Shown here in pieces: positions 46,626-56,671 of a stretch of 64,000 nucleotides of DNA; the stretch's first letter is position 1, and each line of letters begins with the position of its first letter. The notes under the pieces are model-generated. The model had not been told where the DNA came from. It did no database searches and saw only the letters and a program-made list of their open reading frames with translations. The DNA is from Petrosia ficiformis (lineage: Eukaryota > Porifera > Demospongiae > Haplosclerida > Petrosiidae): positions 48,648,896 to 48,712,895 of the forward strand of contig OX345636.1 of NCBI GenBank assembly GCA_947044365.1, read 5' to 3'. A program made the position numbers and the translations under genes.

Positions 46626-47040
46626 TGCAGGATATATAATTATACACTGCAAAGCATTTTAGACAGGTTCCCATCCATCTCATCCCATCCAATCCTATTC
46701 CACCTTTTTCCCCGTGGAAAATCTCGCCACTTGGTTGAGAGAAATGATGGGATTATTCTCTTGCTTTGTTGGTGTGGAATTCAGTTTCCAAGTAAATTGT
46801 AGGCTGCAGTTCGTATGTAGCAGTAGGAAAAATTACTTCAGTAGTAGGAAAGACCAACTCAGAACAGGTAAATATAAAAGATTATAATATAATTATTGCT
46901 ATATCAATATTTATGTTCCAGCAAGCACAGGATGAACTATGAAGAACATAATCAAGCTACTATAATTATACATTAATGAATAGGCTAATAAATCAATTAT
47001 TACAATCACTTCATTGTAATAAACTCATAATAATGTATTA
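46626..47040. other. Intergenic, no gene recognised
   Basis: AT-rich spacer ending in the target duplication of the next element. No coding signal supported. Confidence 0.4.
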
Positions 47041-47462
47041 GTCTCATGTGCGCAGACGTTCGATAAGGAGGGAACGTCTGGGGAAACTGTTATTGATTAA
47101 GTTAGCGCGATGGAAGTTAATTAGTTGCAATAGTCACGTGATAAACGTACGCATTACGCAAGGCGTCAAATAAACATGGCAATAGTCTGTTCAGCGTGTA
47201 GCACTTCTTTGAATGATGGTGGATCACAAAGGAACTTGGAGGGAGAGTCTTCAACTGAAGTAAGATGTAAAATAAAAGAGTTACTTTGTAGAACAGAGAG
47301 TTCCATTTTCAACACGTCAGTCACGAACGTCATGTGATATTAATTATATTCATAAGTGTAGGTTGATCTGATTGGTCTGCACAAATCTGTTCAGAGCCCA
47401 ACTTTGTCAATAGCAGTTTCCCCAAATGTTCCCTCCTTATCGAACGTCTGCGCGCACGAGAC
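47041..47462. mobile_element. Mutator-like TIR element with a small ORF
   Basis: A 422-bp element with about 35-bp inverted repeats: GTCTCATGTGCGCAGACGTT at the left and AACGTCTGCGCGCACGAGAC at the right, continuing through CGATAAGGAGGGAAC. TAATAATGTATTA (47028-47040) and TAAATAATGTATTA (47463-47476) flank it as a near-perfect target duplication, which is long for this class. Inside, ATG at 47176 opens a plus-strand frame (MAIVCSACSTSLNDGG, CxxC) that reads into SSTE followed by a GTAAGA donor. This is possibly a captured exon. Confidence 0.7.
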
Positions 47463-47616
47463 TAAATAATGTATTAGTCAAAGTTTCGTTTTTGAATCAC
47501 AACATGATAACAGAGCTACAAGAAACTACATACCTGTTTTGCTGTTGGAAAATATCAGCAATATACCATATATAAGCAGACATGCCAACCTCTAGTCTCA
47601 TACCCAGACTGTCACG

Positions 47617-48074
47617 CCCCGTGGAGAAAAACAGTCTGGTAACTTGGGCAAACATTCCTGGCGCGTTTTCATCACATGACAGGTGTTTGTAATAATATGG
47701 CGGAGTTAGAGTTGTGTTTTATTTGCACTTGATTTTCTCAGCAGCGATCTACTTCTCAGAGAGTCAAACACTAGGGGAAGGAGACCGTAACACAGAGATT
47801 TTCCAGCCCCAGTCAGGAGAGAAATCTTTACCCCTTACAAAGTTAATTATTGTTTCGTGTTGTTCACACGAAAGACTGTTATATCCTGCTTGAGAAATAG
47901 CCATTTTTAAAGCATCTTCTATAGCGAACGCCATCTTTAAGTATTTCCAGTCAAGAGTTAATCACATGATTCGTACTAATATTTGAAATCTGATTGGTTA
48001 TTTCGTTTTCTCTGTAATACGTCACTGCGCCAGGAATGTTTGCCCAAGTTACCAGACTGTTTTTCGCCACGGGG
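47617..48074. mobile_element. TIR element inserted in a pogo-like transposase
   Basis: A 458-bp element with roughly 47-bp inverted repeats. The left CCCCGTGGAGAAAAACAGTC and right GACTGTTTTTCGCCACGGGG arms continue through TGGTAACTTGGGCAAACATT and CCTGGCGC. The transposase reading on the minus strand stops making sense exactly at its right border. No target duplication was seen. Confidence 0.65.
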
Positions 48075-48538
48075 AACCAGTTACCAGTTTCGTCAATATT
48101 AAAGACTTGCATTGGTTTGTTTATTAGATTTACACGGCCATACAGTGCTCCCAGCTTAGCAAAGAAGTTGTCAACAACACTCATATTCGCCATCATAGCT
48201 CTACAAAATGAAAGTGGTTGGGGAGAGCATAGGGTAATCTGCGGATGTCGTTTCCTAAATCCATCAATCCAGGCTCGTCCAGCCATTCCATTCTGAAAAG
48301 GATGACTTCTACCCGACTTGGAGATAATTACATAAGCTAAACAGTCCTCCTCTTCAACAGTTAGAATGGTTGATGGACCAGGCTTGCATGCCAGGTCAAC
48401 AGTGCCAATAACACGTCGACATAACGTCTCCACTGGAACATTATAAAGCCTTGCAGCTTCACAAACAGCATTGCCATCATTGACATATGCTACTGCTGCT
48501 TTCATGCTTTCATTGGTCCAAAGCTTTCTTTTAGACAT
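48075..48538 (-). pseudogene. pogo/Tigger-like transposase, 5' part
   Basis: Minus strand from ATG at 48538, about 154 residues uninterrupted. A Psq-type helix-turn-helix (KAAVAYVNDGNAVCEAARLY, then VPVETLCRRV) is followed by a CENP-B-type DNA-binding part (HPFQNGMAGRAWIDGFRKRH), and the DDE domain begins with MQVFNIDETGN, including the first catalytic Asp. The TIR element cuts it just after this. The rest of the catalytic domain was not found on the other side, so it is a truncated copy. Confidence 0.8.
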
Positions 48539-49404
48539 ATTTCACTATTGACAAAAATCCTACCATGATTAAATTATATATATAATGGTTACATAATGAT
48601 CACATGATGATTACATAATGTTCACTCATTCTTACTATGGCCCTGGGGGTAGTTGGGCTAAGGCGATCCACTTGTTTACAGTGTGTGAAGCTAATGGACA
48701 GACTTATTATGTACCTCTCATACCCAAAACAATCATAAAAACGTTAGGATTTATATAATACGAAAGAACAATCCAGTACCTTTCTAGGCTAGTGGACGCA
48801 GAACTGAGCCCTGGCCCGAGCCTAGCCCTAGAAAGGTACTATAAGCTTTGAAAGGTACTGGCGAGCACGTACCCTACAAGTAGATTATAATATACTTACC
48901 TCGAACTTGAGATCCCTACACGTGCGATCACGTGGTTTTCACGCATGAGTCAATTGCAACATGTAACAGAGGTAATTACTAATTAGGTGTATTTACTATC
49001 TCTGAAGTAACAAAGTGATGCAGATTCAACTGGCCATTGAAATATTGCTTTTTATGCATGTGTCTCATATTACCCACTGTCTCATAATACAGGTGCCTAC
49101 TCTACTCGCTGCCAGTCGCGTCAAATAACAATGGTAGACTCACTGCCAGACAGTAGACTCTTTTCTGAGTTGGTAAATTAGCAAACACATTTTTCCCATG
49201 CACAAACCTTTCCAAGCATTCATCGCGTGCCTTAGTAGTGTAGATCTACTTTCATACCTTTGCAACACCATGACATTGTTATTTTGTTGACGTTCCAGGA
49301 TACTTGAATTTGATTGGGCAGGATTCCATACTTTCACGATAGTGGGTGCGGCTGGGGACGAATTTATGATCCTAAGAACTTATTGTGTGTTTGACGCAGC
49401 AATT
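48539..49404. other. Intergenic; hairpin at 48773-48840
   Basis: Contains an imperfect inverted repeat: AGTACCTTTCTAGGCTAG near 48775 pairs with CTAGCCCTAGAAAGGTACT near 48821. It serves as the upstream region of the ankyrin gene. No other gene seen. Confidence 0.4.
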
Positions 49405-49815
49405 ATGGATGACCTTGAGACGAATTGTGAAAAAGCGTTTAAGTTTGGTGATAAAACAGAGGCTCTTACCTTGTTAAAACAGTTGCAAAACCCTAGTGAA
49501 CTAAAGACGGAGGTTGGTAGCCATTTACTAAATTGGGCTGCTGATCATGGATGGTTAGATGTAGTGGAGCTACTGATATCTCAATATAATTGTGATGTGA
49601 ATAGACCAAGTGATCGAACCCACATTACTCCCGTATACATAGCATGTTGCAGAGGACACTTAGAGATAGTAAAATATTTATGTAATGATGCTAAATGCGA
49701 TCCAACTATTGAAGATATAGATGGTAAGACTGCATTAGATAAGGCACATGATTTCAAACACGATGGGATAGTCAGAGTTTTAACAAATTATTTGGAGAAA
49801 TGTAAGAGAAATTAA
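49405..49815 (+). CDS. Small ankyrin-repeat protein
   Basis: An intact single-exon reading frame of 136 residues. The ATG at 49405 has A at -3 and G at +4; an in-frame ATG at 49366 is possible but has a poorer context. After a helical N-terminus (NCEKAFKFGDKTEALTLLKQ) come about three ankyrin repeats: HLLNWAADHGWLDVVELLI, THITPVYIACCRGHLEIVKY and KTALDKAHDFKHDGIVRVL. It would be a soluble protein-interaction module. Its partner is unknown. No signal peptide, membrane segment or death/kinase domain is seen. Short stand-alone ankyrin genes are common in sponges, and lack of introns could reflect recent origin by duplication or retroposition. It lies among transposon relics but shows no break. 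Confidence 0.8.
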   Translation: MDDLETNCEKAFKFGDKTEALTLLKQLQNPSELKTEVGSHLLNWAADHGWLDVVELLISQYNCDVNRPSDRTHITPVYIACCRGHLEIVKYLCNDAKCDPTIEDIDGKTALDKAHDFKHDGIVRVLTNYLEKCKRN

Positions 49816-50826
49816 TTGTATGTGAATGTGTGTTGTTTATGTAATTTTGTACATATATACAATAGTACTTGTAATCTGTAATTTGTATATATGTGTTTGT
49901 CATTGTGGATATATATAATATTTTTATTCTCTGAACAAATGAAATTCAAATGAATGCGCTAAAGTGCAGAACCCTCGCTAGCTACTGCTAAACAGCATGG
50001 CTTTAGAATTACTTTGCCTAAGTAACATATTGCAACAGACAGGAACACACCATTCATAGTACGTCATGAATATGCAAATTATGGGGATAGCATGGCCATC
50101 AGATCTCTTGAGAACTAGCGAATTTCTGGACAAAACTTCACAAATAGCTGTATAAAAACTCGTTAGGACAATAGACAAAGCTCAAGAAACAAAGCATCAA
50201 AGAGACAAAAGTTAGTGGTTCAGTGTTTTCTGCTGACATCAGCAAAAATTTCAAGATGGCGACAGATCGACGAGAATTTACAAGGCTGTTTCTCTGCAAC
50301 AAGAAGAATTCAGAACAAATTTGAAATACTTGCTCATTTCAGAGTAAATAGGAATTTGTACATTTAATATATAGCTGTTTTACTCTACACGAAGTTAGCT
50401 CACATGCACATAACCCTTAACCACTATAATTGAAATAAGCGTTTTCGTTATTAATATCTATATAGCTTTTTTCAACTATATAACTTTCATATTTTATAAG
50501 ACTCAACATTCTAACTTACTATGTGCAAAGAAGAGGTTTTAACAAACCCATTGATGTAAAATGTATACTTCGCTATCAGGAAAGGCGAACGTTTGTAAGT
50601 ATAGTAGTCGACGGGCAACGCCCACTTTTTGTCTGGTCTGTATAACGCCTAAACTTTATTAAGCAACCAAGACTTTTAACTCACTTAGGCATACAGAAGA
50701 CCTTGATACCAAAAACATGCTTCGTTAGCTGCAGGAATCCAGCAAGACGAGTGTTTATTAGTCAGCGACGACGCCCATACTTAGCGTCTTTATCACTTCT
50801 TTTGGGTCTGGAACTTGACGTTTTCC
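49816..50826. other. Intergenic, no gene recognised
   Basis: AT-rich sequence 3' of the ankyrin gene. 50254-50322 has a short frame MATDRREFTRLFLCNKK without recognisable domain. The end borders the TSD of the next element. Confidence 0.4.
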
Positions 50827-51332
50827 TAGTCAGGCGTGGCCTGACCCTCGCAGAGACGGAGGGTCAGGACCGGTACGGTAGCATGTCTGCTGCAAAAGTT
50901 CTGCAGTACAGGAAGTGACCTCATACTGATGTGCTAATGGTTATGAATATTGTTAAAAATACGATGGTGGCGCAAGTAGTCGAAGAAGTAGCTAGGAAGT
51001 TGGGATACTTTTTAAAAGAAGAGCAAAGGAAAGTGACTAATGCGTTCATTCATGGAGAGGACGTCTTTGCAGTATTACCCACATGCATGATTCAAATCTT
51101 CATGTTACGGCTGCCTACCTTTTGCCTTTGATAAAATTCGGGATGATGGACTATTATCTGTCATTATTGTAGTAACGCGAAGGACCAGGTGTTAGATACA
51201 CTGTTTAGTTTTATTATTGTTTAGCTGCACTCTTGATCATCTCAGGAAACCAGCCCCACCCACCAACACAAAAACTGTTACCATACTGGTCCTGACCCTC
51301 CATCTCTGCGAGGGTCAGGCCACGCCTGACTA
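50827..51332. mobile_element. Mutator-like element carrying a helicase fragment
   Basis: A 506-bp element with about 60-bp inverted repeats: TAGTCAGGCGTGGCCTGACC at the left and GGTCAGGCCACGCCTGACTA at the right, then CTCGCAGAGACGGAGGGTCA and its partner. A perfect 9-bp duplication ACGTTTTCC flanks it (50818-50826 and 51333-51341). Long repeats plus a 9-bp duplication are the hallmark of Mutator-like elements. The interior holds host-like helicase sequence rather than transposase, as in Pack-MULEs. Confidence 0.85.
50955..51175 (+). pseudogene. RecQ-like helicase fragment inside the element
   Basis: Plus-strand residues VARKLGYFLKEEQRKVTNAF then HGEDVFAVLPT match the Q-motif and approach to Walker A of RecQ-type DEAH helicases. 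After a one-base frame change at about 51090, SSCYGCLPFAFDKIRDDG and LLSVIIVV continue the same domain. The GKS of Walker A is spoiled by the break. Only about 70 residues of the helicase domain are present, so it is a captured, non-functional piece. Confidence 0.7.
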
Positions 51333-51489
51333 ACGTTTTCCCTAATTTAAACTAACTAAATGTCGTTTTGTTAGTTTCTTCTATATTTAAAGATTTTATC
51401 ATATATTTGCCTTTTGCTATTTAGGTTGCAAATCTGCAACCTTCGTTAAATAATGCATTATTCAAAAGTTGCATATTTGCAACCTTCGT

Positions 51490-51810
51490 CTGTAAACAAT
51501 GTATTATGTAATACACAATGTACTATGTAATACATTATATGTAATACACAATGTACTATAATTATAATACATTATATGTAATACACAATGTACTATGTAA
51601 TACATTATATGTAATACACAATAATGCACTGTACTATGTAATACATTATATGTAATACACAATGTACTATAATTATAATACATTATATGTAATACACAAT
51701 GTACTATGTAATACATTATATGTAATACACAATGTACTATGTAATACATTATATGTAATACATAATGTACTATGTAATACATTATAATGTAATACACAAT
51801 GCTTGTACTT
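51490..51810. repeat. TAATACA..ATGTAC tandem repeat
   Basis: Imperfect repeats built from TATGTAATACACAATGTACT and ATGTAATACATTATATGTAA, period about 30-32 bp with some larger variants. Long minus-strand open frame is a by-product. Confidence 0.9.
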
Positions 51811-51989
51811 GTGCTTGTGCTTGTCGCAATGTATTGACACCACATATAGACTAATATACTGTTCTCCACAAATAATTAGAAAATTACAGCGACTTAAATA
51901 AGAAAGGTATGGCCACGTTATTGTGGGTTGTTACAGGAAATGAACAAAATGATATTCATACATTATCACATATTACATTTTAATATACT

Positions 51990-52217
51990 ACACTTGTACT
52001 TGTACTTGTATTTGTGCTTGTGCTTGTGCTTGTGCTTGTGCTTGTGCTTGTGCTTGTGCTTGTGCTTGTACTTGTGCTTGTGCTTGTGCTTGTGCTTGTG
52101 CTTGTGTTTGTACTTGTGTTTGTACTTGTGCTTGTGCTTGTACTTGTTTTTGTACTTGTGCTTATGTTTGTACTTGTATTTGTGCTTGTGCTTGTGCTTG
52201 TGCTTGTGCTTGTGCTC
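51990..52217. repeat. (CTTGTG)n hexanucleotide repeat
   Basis: About 38 copies of TTGTGC with TTGTAC and TTGTTT variants, open in several frames on both strands, which explains the Leu/Cys, Val/Leu and Lys/His repeat frames. Confidence 0.95.
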
Positions 52218-52570
52218 GACGTAATTTAAAAGTGCTTGCACTTGTACTTAAGCACTTTTCCAAAGGGCTTCACACAACCCTGGTCTTTGGGTGGGAAACC
52301 TGGGGATTTACTCAGGGTCCCCAACATACCACAGAAAGAATGGGCCTGGAAATTGGAATGGATCGTTTTGTAATTTACAAATGACTAATCACTCCTTGTA
52401 TAGATAAGAAATTGATTTAACAACAGTATTCAATTGATTTTAAAGCATAAAAATCTGATTTCTATAGTAGAACATCATACTTACATAATAACAAGTTAAT
52501 TAAGGACATAATATAATAAGTGACCACACCATCATGAATAAATTATTATCTAGGATCATTACTACTATTG
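52218..52570. other. Intergenic, no gene recognised
   Basis: Spacer between the hexanucleotide repeat and the next TIR element. No coding signal. Confidence 0.4.
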
Positions 52571-53195
52571 TAGTCTTGTGTAGCCAAGCACTGCAACTCT
52601 ACTAGTGACTCCCAGAGTCTTGTCACATGACTCTTGACATTACAATTCTAATTAAAGCTGATTTTTCAAAATACAGATAATCAACGTAACATTTTCATGT
52701 GTGGAACAGTCTCCCGTCACCTTCAATACAACCCACATTACTGGAGTAGGTGTTTAAAATGGCAGAGCAGCAAAAACGAAAATTATATAGGCATGTCATT
52801 AAACACGCGTCTTACACTAAATATCATTATCTATAGCTCAAGAGTTAGTTAACCAATAGCTAAGATATTATACTACATAGATAAAGAAATTCCTGAGAGA
52901 AGCACAGTTTGTCTGGAAGCTCTATTTGAACTAAATATGTTTCCTTCATGTTTATTGTTATCTATATAGTATAATAACTTATTTATTTGTCCATTAACTC
53001 TTGGATTATAATAATCATATTTATGAGCATTTAAAGTCATGTCTATGAACTATTGCTGCTTCACCATTTTAAACACCTACTCAAGTTAAGTGGGTTGCAC
53101 CTAAGGACTACTGATATATCTCTGATAAAACACTATCCATACAGTGTACTAGACCATCCCTTGATCATATAGAGGAGGGGCTTGCTACACAAGAC
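52571..53195. mobile_element. Probable TIR element
   Basis: Ends TAGTCTTGTGTAGCCAAGC (52571-52589) and GCTTGCTACACAAGACTA (about 53178-53195) are inverted, and an inner pair joins GGTGTTTAAAATGG near 52751 with CCATTTTAAACACC near 53066. The target duplication is not clear. Part of the right half recurs at 62970-63035. Confidence 0.6.
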
Positions 53196-53360
53196 TAGCT
53201 TCAAAATATGCAAATATTTCTGTCCCAGACCAATAATCCCTGAAAGTTTTAATGATTTTATAGTTTGTATTAATACATGTATATTAGTTATATTAGGTGT
53301 TTTGGTTGTATGAATTGTATTGTAATACTGATTTTTTTAAAAATTTTTTTCCATTTGCAG

Positions 53361-53408
53361 ACATTAGTCGAAAAGAAGCCATGGCGAAGAAGCCTGAAGC
53401 AGTGCCAG
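53361..53408 (+). other. Possible micro-exon
   Basis: A strong acceptor (TTTTTTCCATTTGCAG) precedes a 48-bp stretch (frame with ISRKEAMAKKPEAVPG) and a GTACTA donor. No neighbouring exon was found, so it may be chance. Confidence 0.15.
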
Positions 53409-54035
53409 GTACTAAATACACTTCCAATGTCTTCATAGTAAATAAGTACAATATCTTATACATTGTACATGTACATAGCTACATTTAGAAAAGTTACCAA
53501 GGATGGCAAAACAGATGTTTGTCAAAATAAAGGGGAGCAAACCCCCATCTGTTTACATCAGCACATGGCCAACTAGGGAGGTCTGGTGACAGGGTTCCTC
53601 AGGAAATTTTTATATTACAATCTCTGAGATCACTTTTGGTTGCATATTCAGACTAATGTTTGACCTCAAAAGATTGCAATTTAATAATTAAATTACAAGT
53701 ACCTGTAGGGCAAGATTTTAGTAAAGGGGGCAAATGCACTACCCCCACCACCACCCCTCACCCTAAATACTACCTGTTGTACTGTATAAACTAACAATGA
53801 GTAGGTAACTTTATGAGTAGCATAACCTGACGAATTTGTTGTGAAACTCTACTAGTAATTTATTAATAGTACAATACTATATTATTTGTAATTCAGACAT
53901 AGTAGTTACCATTCTAATAGTTAATTAAGAGCGTAATATAATAAATCACCACACCTGTTATGAATAAATAGTTGCTAGGGCAACATGTGCAAATCTATCT
54001 GCTCAGCATCCATTTTAATGATTGTATTACATGTA

Positions 54036-54480
54036 GTGATAAAAGTTGTAATAGTCACATGTACATGTATATGGTGTGTATTGGTTATAAAAATTGTATT
54101 ATATGCATTTAGGGCTGGGACAAAGGTGGGAAAACAGCCTTTAAAGCTTCGTCAGCAGAAATGAACGAAAGTTTGAAGGTTCACACATGTTTTTATCAAT
54201 GTTGGTCTTACCTTGATTGGCTATAGAAAGCCTCCAAGACAGGGTTATTGCTTTATAATGAGAACTAGTGTGGTTCCTGTCAGTGTTTCTATCAAGATTA
54301 GACACTGGTGGACTGAGAAATAAGACAAAAGCAACCAGCAACACAGCCTCAACTTTATGGAACATGCCCCACATTATTAGCCACAAGTTTGAATTGCAGA
54401 ATATCACATTAAAGTAGGCGTGGCAGTGAAGCTTCAAAGGTAAAAATGTAGCTTTGAATGCACAACAAACGAACGAAGGT
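54036..54480. repeat. MITE-like unit, duplicated at 62613-62850
   Basis: GTGATAAAAGTTGTAATAGT, ACAAAAGCAACCAGCAACAC, ATTATTAGCCACAAGTTTGA and GTGGCAGTGAAGCTTCAAAG recur immediately after the BEL/Pao element at 62613, where a central segment (about 54105-54325) is missing. The inner part starts GGGCTGGGACAAAGGTGGGA, a hAT-like end. A related inverted piece lies at 19790-19850. Confidence 0.75.
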
Positions 54481-54549
54481 TAATAAATGTGCTTGCGTAA
54501 CATGCACGCAATGCACATGCATGAGCTTCCACCTGCAATTACCGGGACT

Positions 54550-54715
54550 CGAAAGAGCACTGATGTCACATATATGAGACATTTCACCCCTGCGTGGTTT
54601 GCCGTGTGTTCTTAGCTACATGAAGCTCTCCAAATGGTTGTAATTGGCGTCAGGCACAAGCCGATGAACGTGGGTAAAATGTTGATGGTTTTCGGCTGCC
54701 AGCCCTACTTGTATT
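54550..54715. mobile_element. Partial copy of the 43.7-kb piggyBac-type MITE
   Basis: Parallels 43670-43815: TGATGTCACATATATG.GAC, GTGTGTTCTTAGC, GTAATTGG.(A/G)TCAG, CAAGCC.ATGAA. This is the 5' part only; the TTAA border is lost. Confidence 0.7.
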
Positions 54716-54761
54716 AGTTACATTGTATATAAGTTGTATTACTTGTATTAGAATGATATTG

Positions 54762-55295
54762 GCCAGAAAGCGAAAGAGTAGGAGGCTAGGAGCGACAGAC
54801 GACTGCGCATTGAATTGGTCAAACTATCTGTCTACATCTGTTACTATTTTTAGAACCCACATATATCCACACCTTCGTTGAAAACAAACAGCTACTACTA
54901 CATTGACTTAATTTCCTGTAAAACAAAGAAAATAGTTTCGTTATAATCTGGCTGTGTAGAGTGTGAAGATGTTGTTAGTGAAGCCATTGACAAAGTAGTA
55001 GAAATAATTTCAAACACACTTGAATAGGACTAAACATTTTTTTCTCGGCTTCTCCAAAGCATACTCTCACTTTCCTTATAGTAGGTGACTCCATTTCTTC
55101 CTCCAGAATCCAGACATGTTCGTTTACTAACTAACCTTGGAGATCTTCGAGGTGTTGTTGCCATATTTAACAAAGGCATGGATATATGAGTGTTCTAAAA
55201 ATAGTAACAGATGGTCAGACAGATACATGTAGTTTCACCAGTTTAATGAAATGCGTGGTCGACTGTCGCTCATGACTACTCTTTCGCTTTCTGGT
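54762..55295. mobile_element. Long-TIR element with exon-like sequence inside
   Basis: About 95-bp imperfect inverted repeats: left CCAGAAAGCGAAAGAGTAGG, right CTACTCTTTCGCTTTCTGG, joined further in by ATCTGTTACTATTTTTAGAA near 54837 and its partner near 55192. Inside, 54950-55027 reads VECEDVVSEAIDKVVEIIS to a stop. 55084-55188 reads TPFLPPESRHVRLLTNLGD up to a TGA after a TTATAGTAG acceptor. Both look like host exons. No target duplication was identified. Confidence 0.6.
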
Positions 55296-55500
55296 CAACT
55301 CTGGGCTCCTCTTTGTATTAGTTGTTTTTTTTTTTCTACAAGTGCTTTGACCAAATGTTGTTTAATGTCGTTAACGAGGAAGCTAGACTAGCACAGGTTG
55401 CTAATATTAACCAGCTCCCTGGGACCGACGGCAGAGGGGATGTTGAACACCTCCTAATTTTCTGAGGGTAGAACTGAGTACACTCATAGGCAAAAAATAG

Positions 55501-55570
55501 GCTAACCCTAGTGGGGCTTGAACCTGCAACTTTTCGAAATTCACTTTAACCAGCAAGACCACTAGTACCC
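55501..55570 (-). repeat. Degenerate tRNA-like sequence
   Basis: The minus strand has an A-box-like TAGTGGTCTTGCTGG and a B-box-like GGTTCAAGCCC followed by CCACTAGGG, spaced as in a tRNA. The anticodon stem is poor, so no isotype is called. It is likely the head of a SINE or a tRNA pseudogene. Confidence 0.4.
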
Positions 55571-55576
55571 TCCTAT

Positions 55577-56250
55577 TAGTTGTATTACTTGTATTACTTG
55601 TATTACTTGTATTACTTGTATTAATTGTATTACTTGTATTACTTGTATTACTTGTATTACTTGTATTACTTGTATTACTTGTATTACTTGTATTACTTGT
55701 ATTACTTGTATTACTTGTATTACTTGTATTACTTGTATTACTTGTATTACTTGTATTAGTTGTATTACTTGTATTACTTGTATTACTTGTATTACTTGTA
55801 TTACTTGTATTACTTGTATTACTTGTATTACTTGTATTACTTGTATTACTTGTATTACTTGTATTAGTTGTATTACTTGTATTACTTGTATTAGTTGTAT
55901 TACTTGTATTAATTGTATTACTTGTATTAGTTGTATTACTTGTATTACTTGTATTACTTGTATTAGTTGTATTACTTGTATTACTTGTATTACTTGTATT
56001 AGTTGTATTACTTGTATTACTTGTATTACTTGTATTAGTTGTATTACTTGTATTAGTTGTATTACTTGTATTAGTTGTATTACTTGTATTACTTGTATTA
56101 CTTGTATTAGTTGTATTACTTGTATTAGTTGTATTACTTGTATTAGTTGTATTACTTGTATTAGTTGTATTACTTGTATTACTTGTATTACTTGTATTAG
56201 TTGTATTACTTGTATTACTTGTATTACTTGTATTAGTTGTATTACTTGTA
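55577..56250. repeat. (TTGTATTAC)n 9-bp minisatellite
   Basis: About 75 copies of TTGTATTACT/TTGTATTAGT. The TTAGT variants increase toward the right end. It ends 6 bp before the 5' LTR, and a short run of the same repeat resumes at 62872-62960 beyond the element. Confidence 0.95.
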
Positions 56251-56255
56251 GTACT

Positions 56256-56534
56256 TGTTTGGTGTTAATTGAGTGTTCTGTACTTATTTCATTAATTTAT
56301 GTACTCTTGTATTGTAATGTCACATGTTTCATTTAACACTTCTATAATTATTTCTTCTGGATCATTCCTTAGCACATGTAGGACCACATGTTATGTTCTA
56401 GAACATTCTAGACTTTAGTTTTCTGCACTTTGTACAATTTAGTTTTTTTCAGTGTGTCTGTGTGTATATCAATATCAACTTGGTTGTTATTCTTTTGATG
56501 ATCTATTTTGGTAAATCTGAGTTAAGTCCTAACA
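56256..56534 (+). repeat. 5' LTR
   Basis: 279 bp starting TGTTTGGTG and ending CCTAACA. It matches the 3' LTR with few differences, including a 7-bp insertion (TATAAAT region, near 62497) present only in the 3' copy and a T/C change near 56292. Near-identity suggests a recent insertion. Confidence 0.9.
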
Positions 56535-56538
56535 TTTT

Positions 56539-56556
56539 TGGTCCGCCGAGCCGGAT
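56539..56556 (+). promoter_or_regulatory. Primer-binding site
   Basis: TGGTCCGCCGAGCCGGAT starts four bases after the 5' LTR. The leading TGG matches the CCA end of a tRNA. The priming tRNA is not identified. Confidence 0.55.
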
Positions 56557-56671
56557 ATAACAAGATCATTGGCACTCTCATTGGCTTATTCTCAGATAGT
56601 CTCTCGCATTTGGTTTCACTCTCTCTGTTACAGCCCTCTATTTTGCCTGCTTCCACTTGAACCTTGCTGAC

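Noticed and set aside
51504..51869. Minus-strand 121-residue frame
   Set aside because: Composed of translated TAATACA..ATGTAC repeats (YNVLHS-type periodicity), not a gene.
51928..52241. Leu/Cys, Val/Leu and Lys/His repeat frames
   Set aside because: By-products of the (CTTGTG)n hexanucleotide repeat, open in several frames at once.
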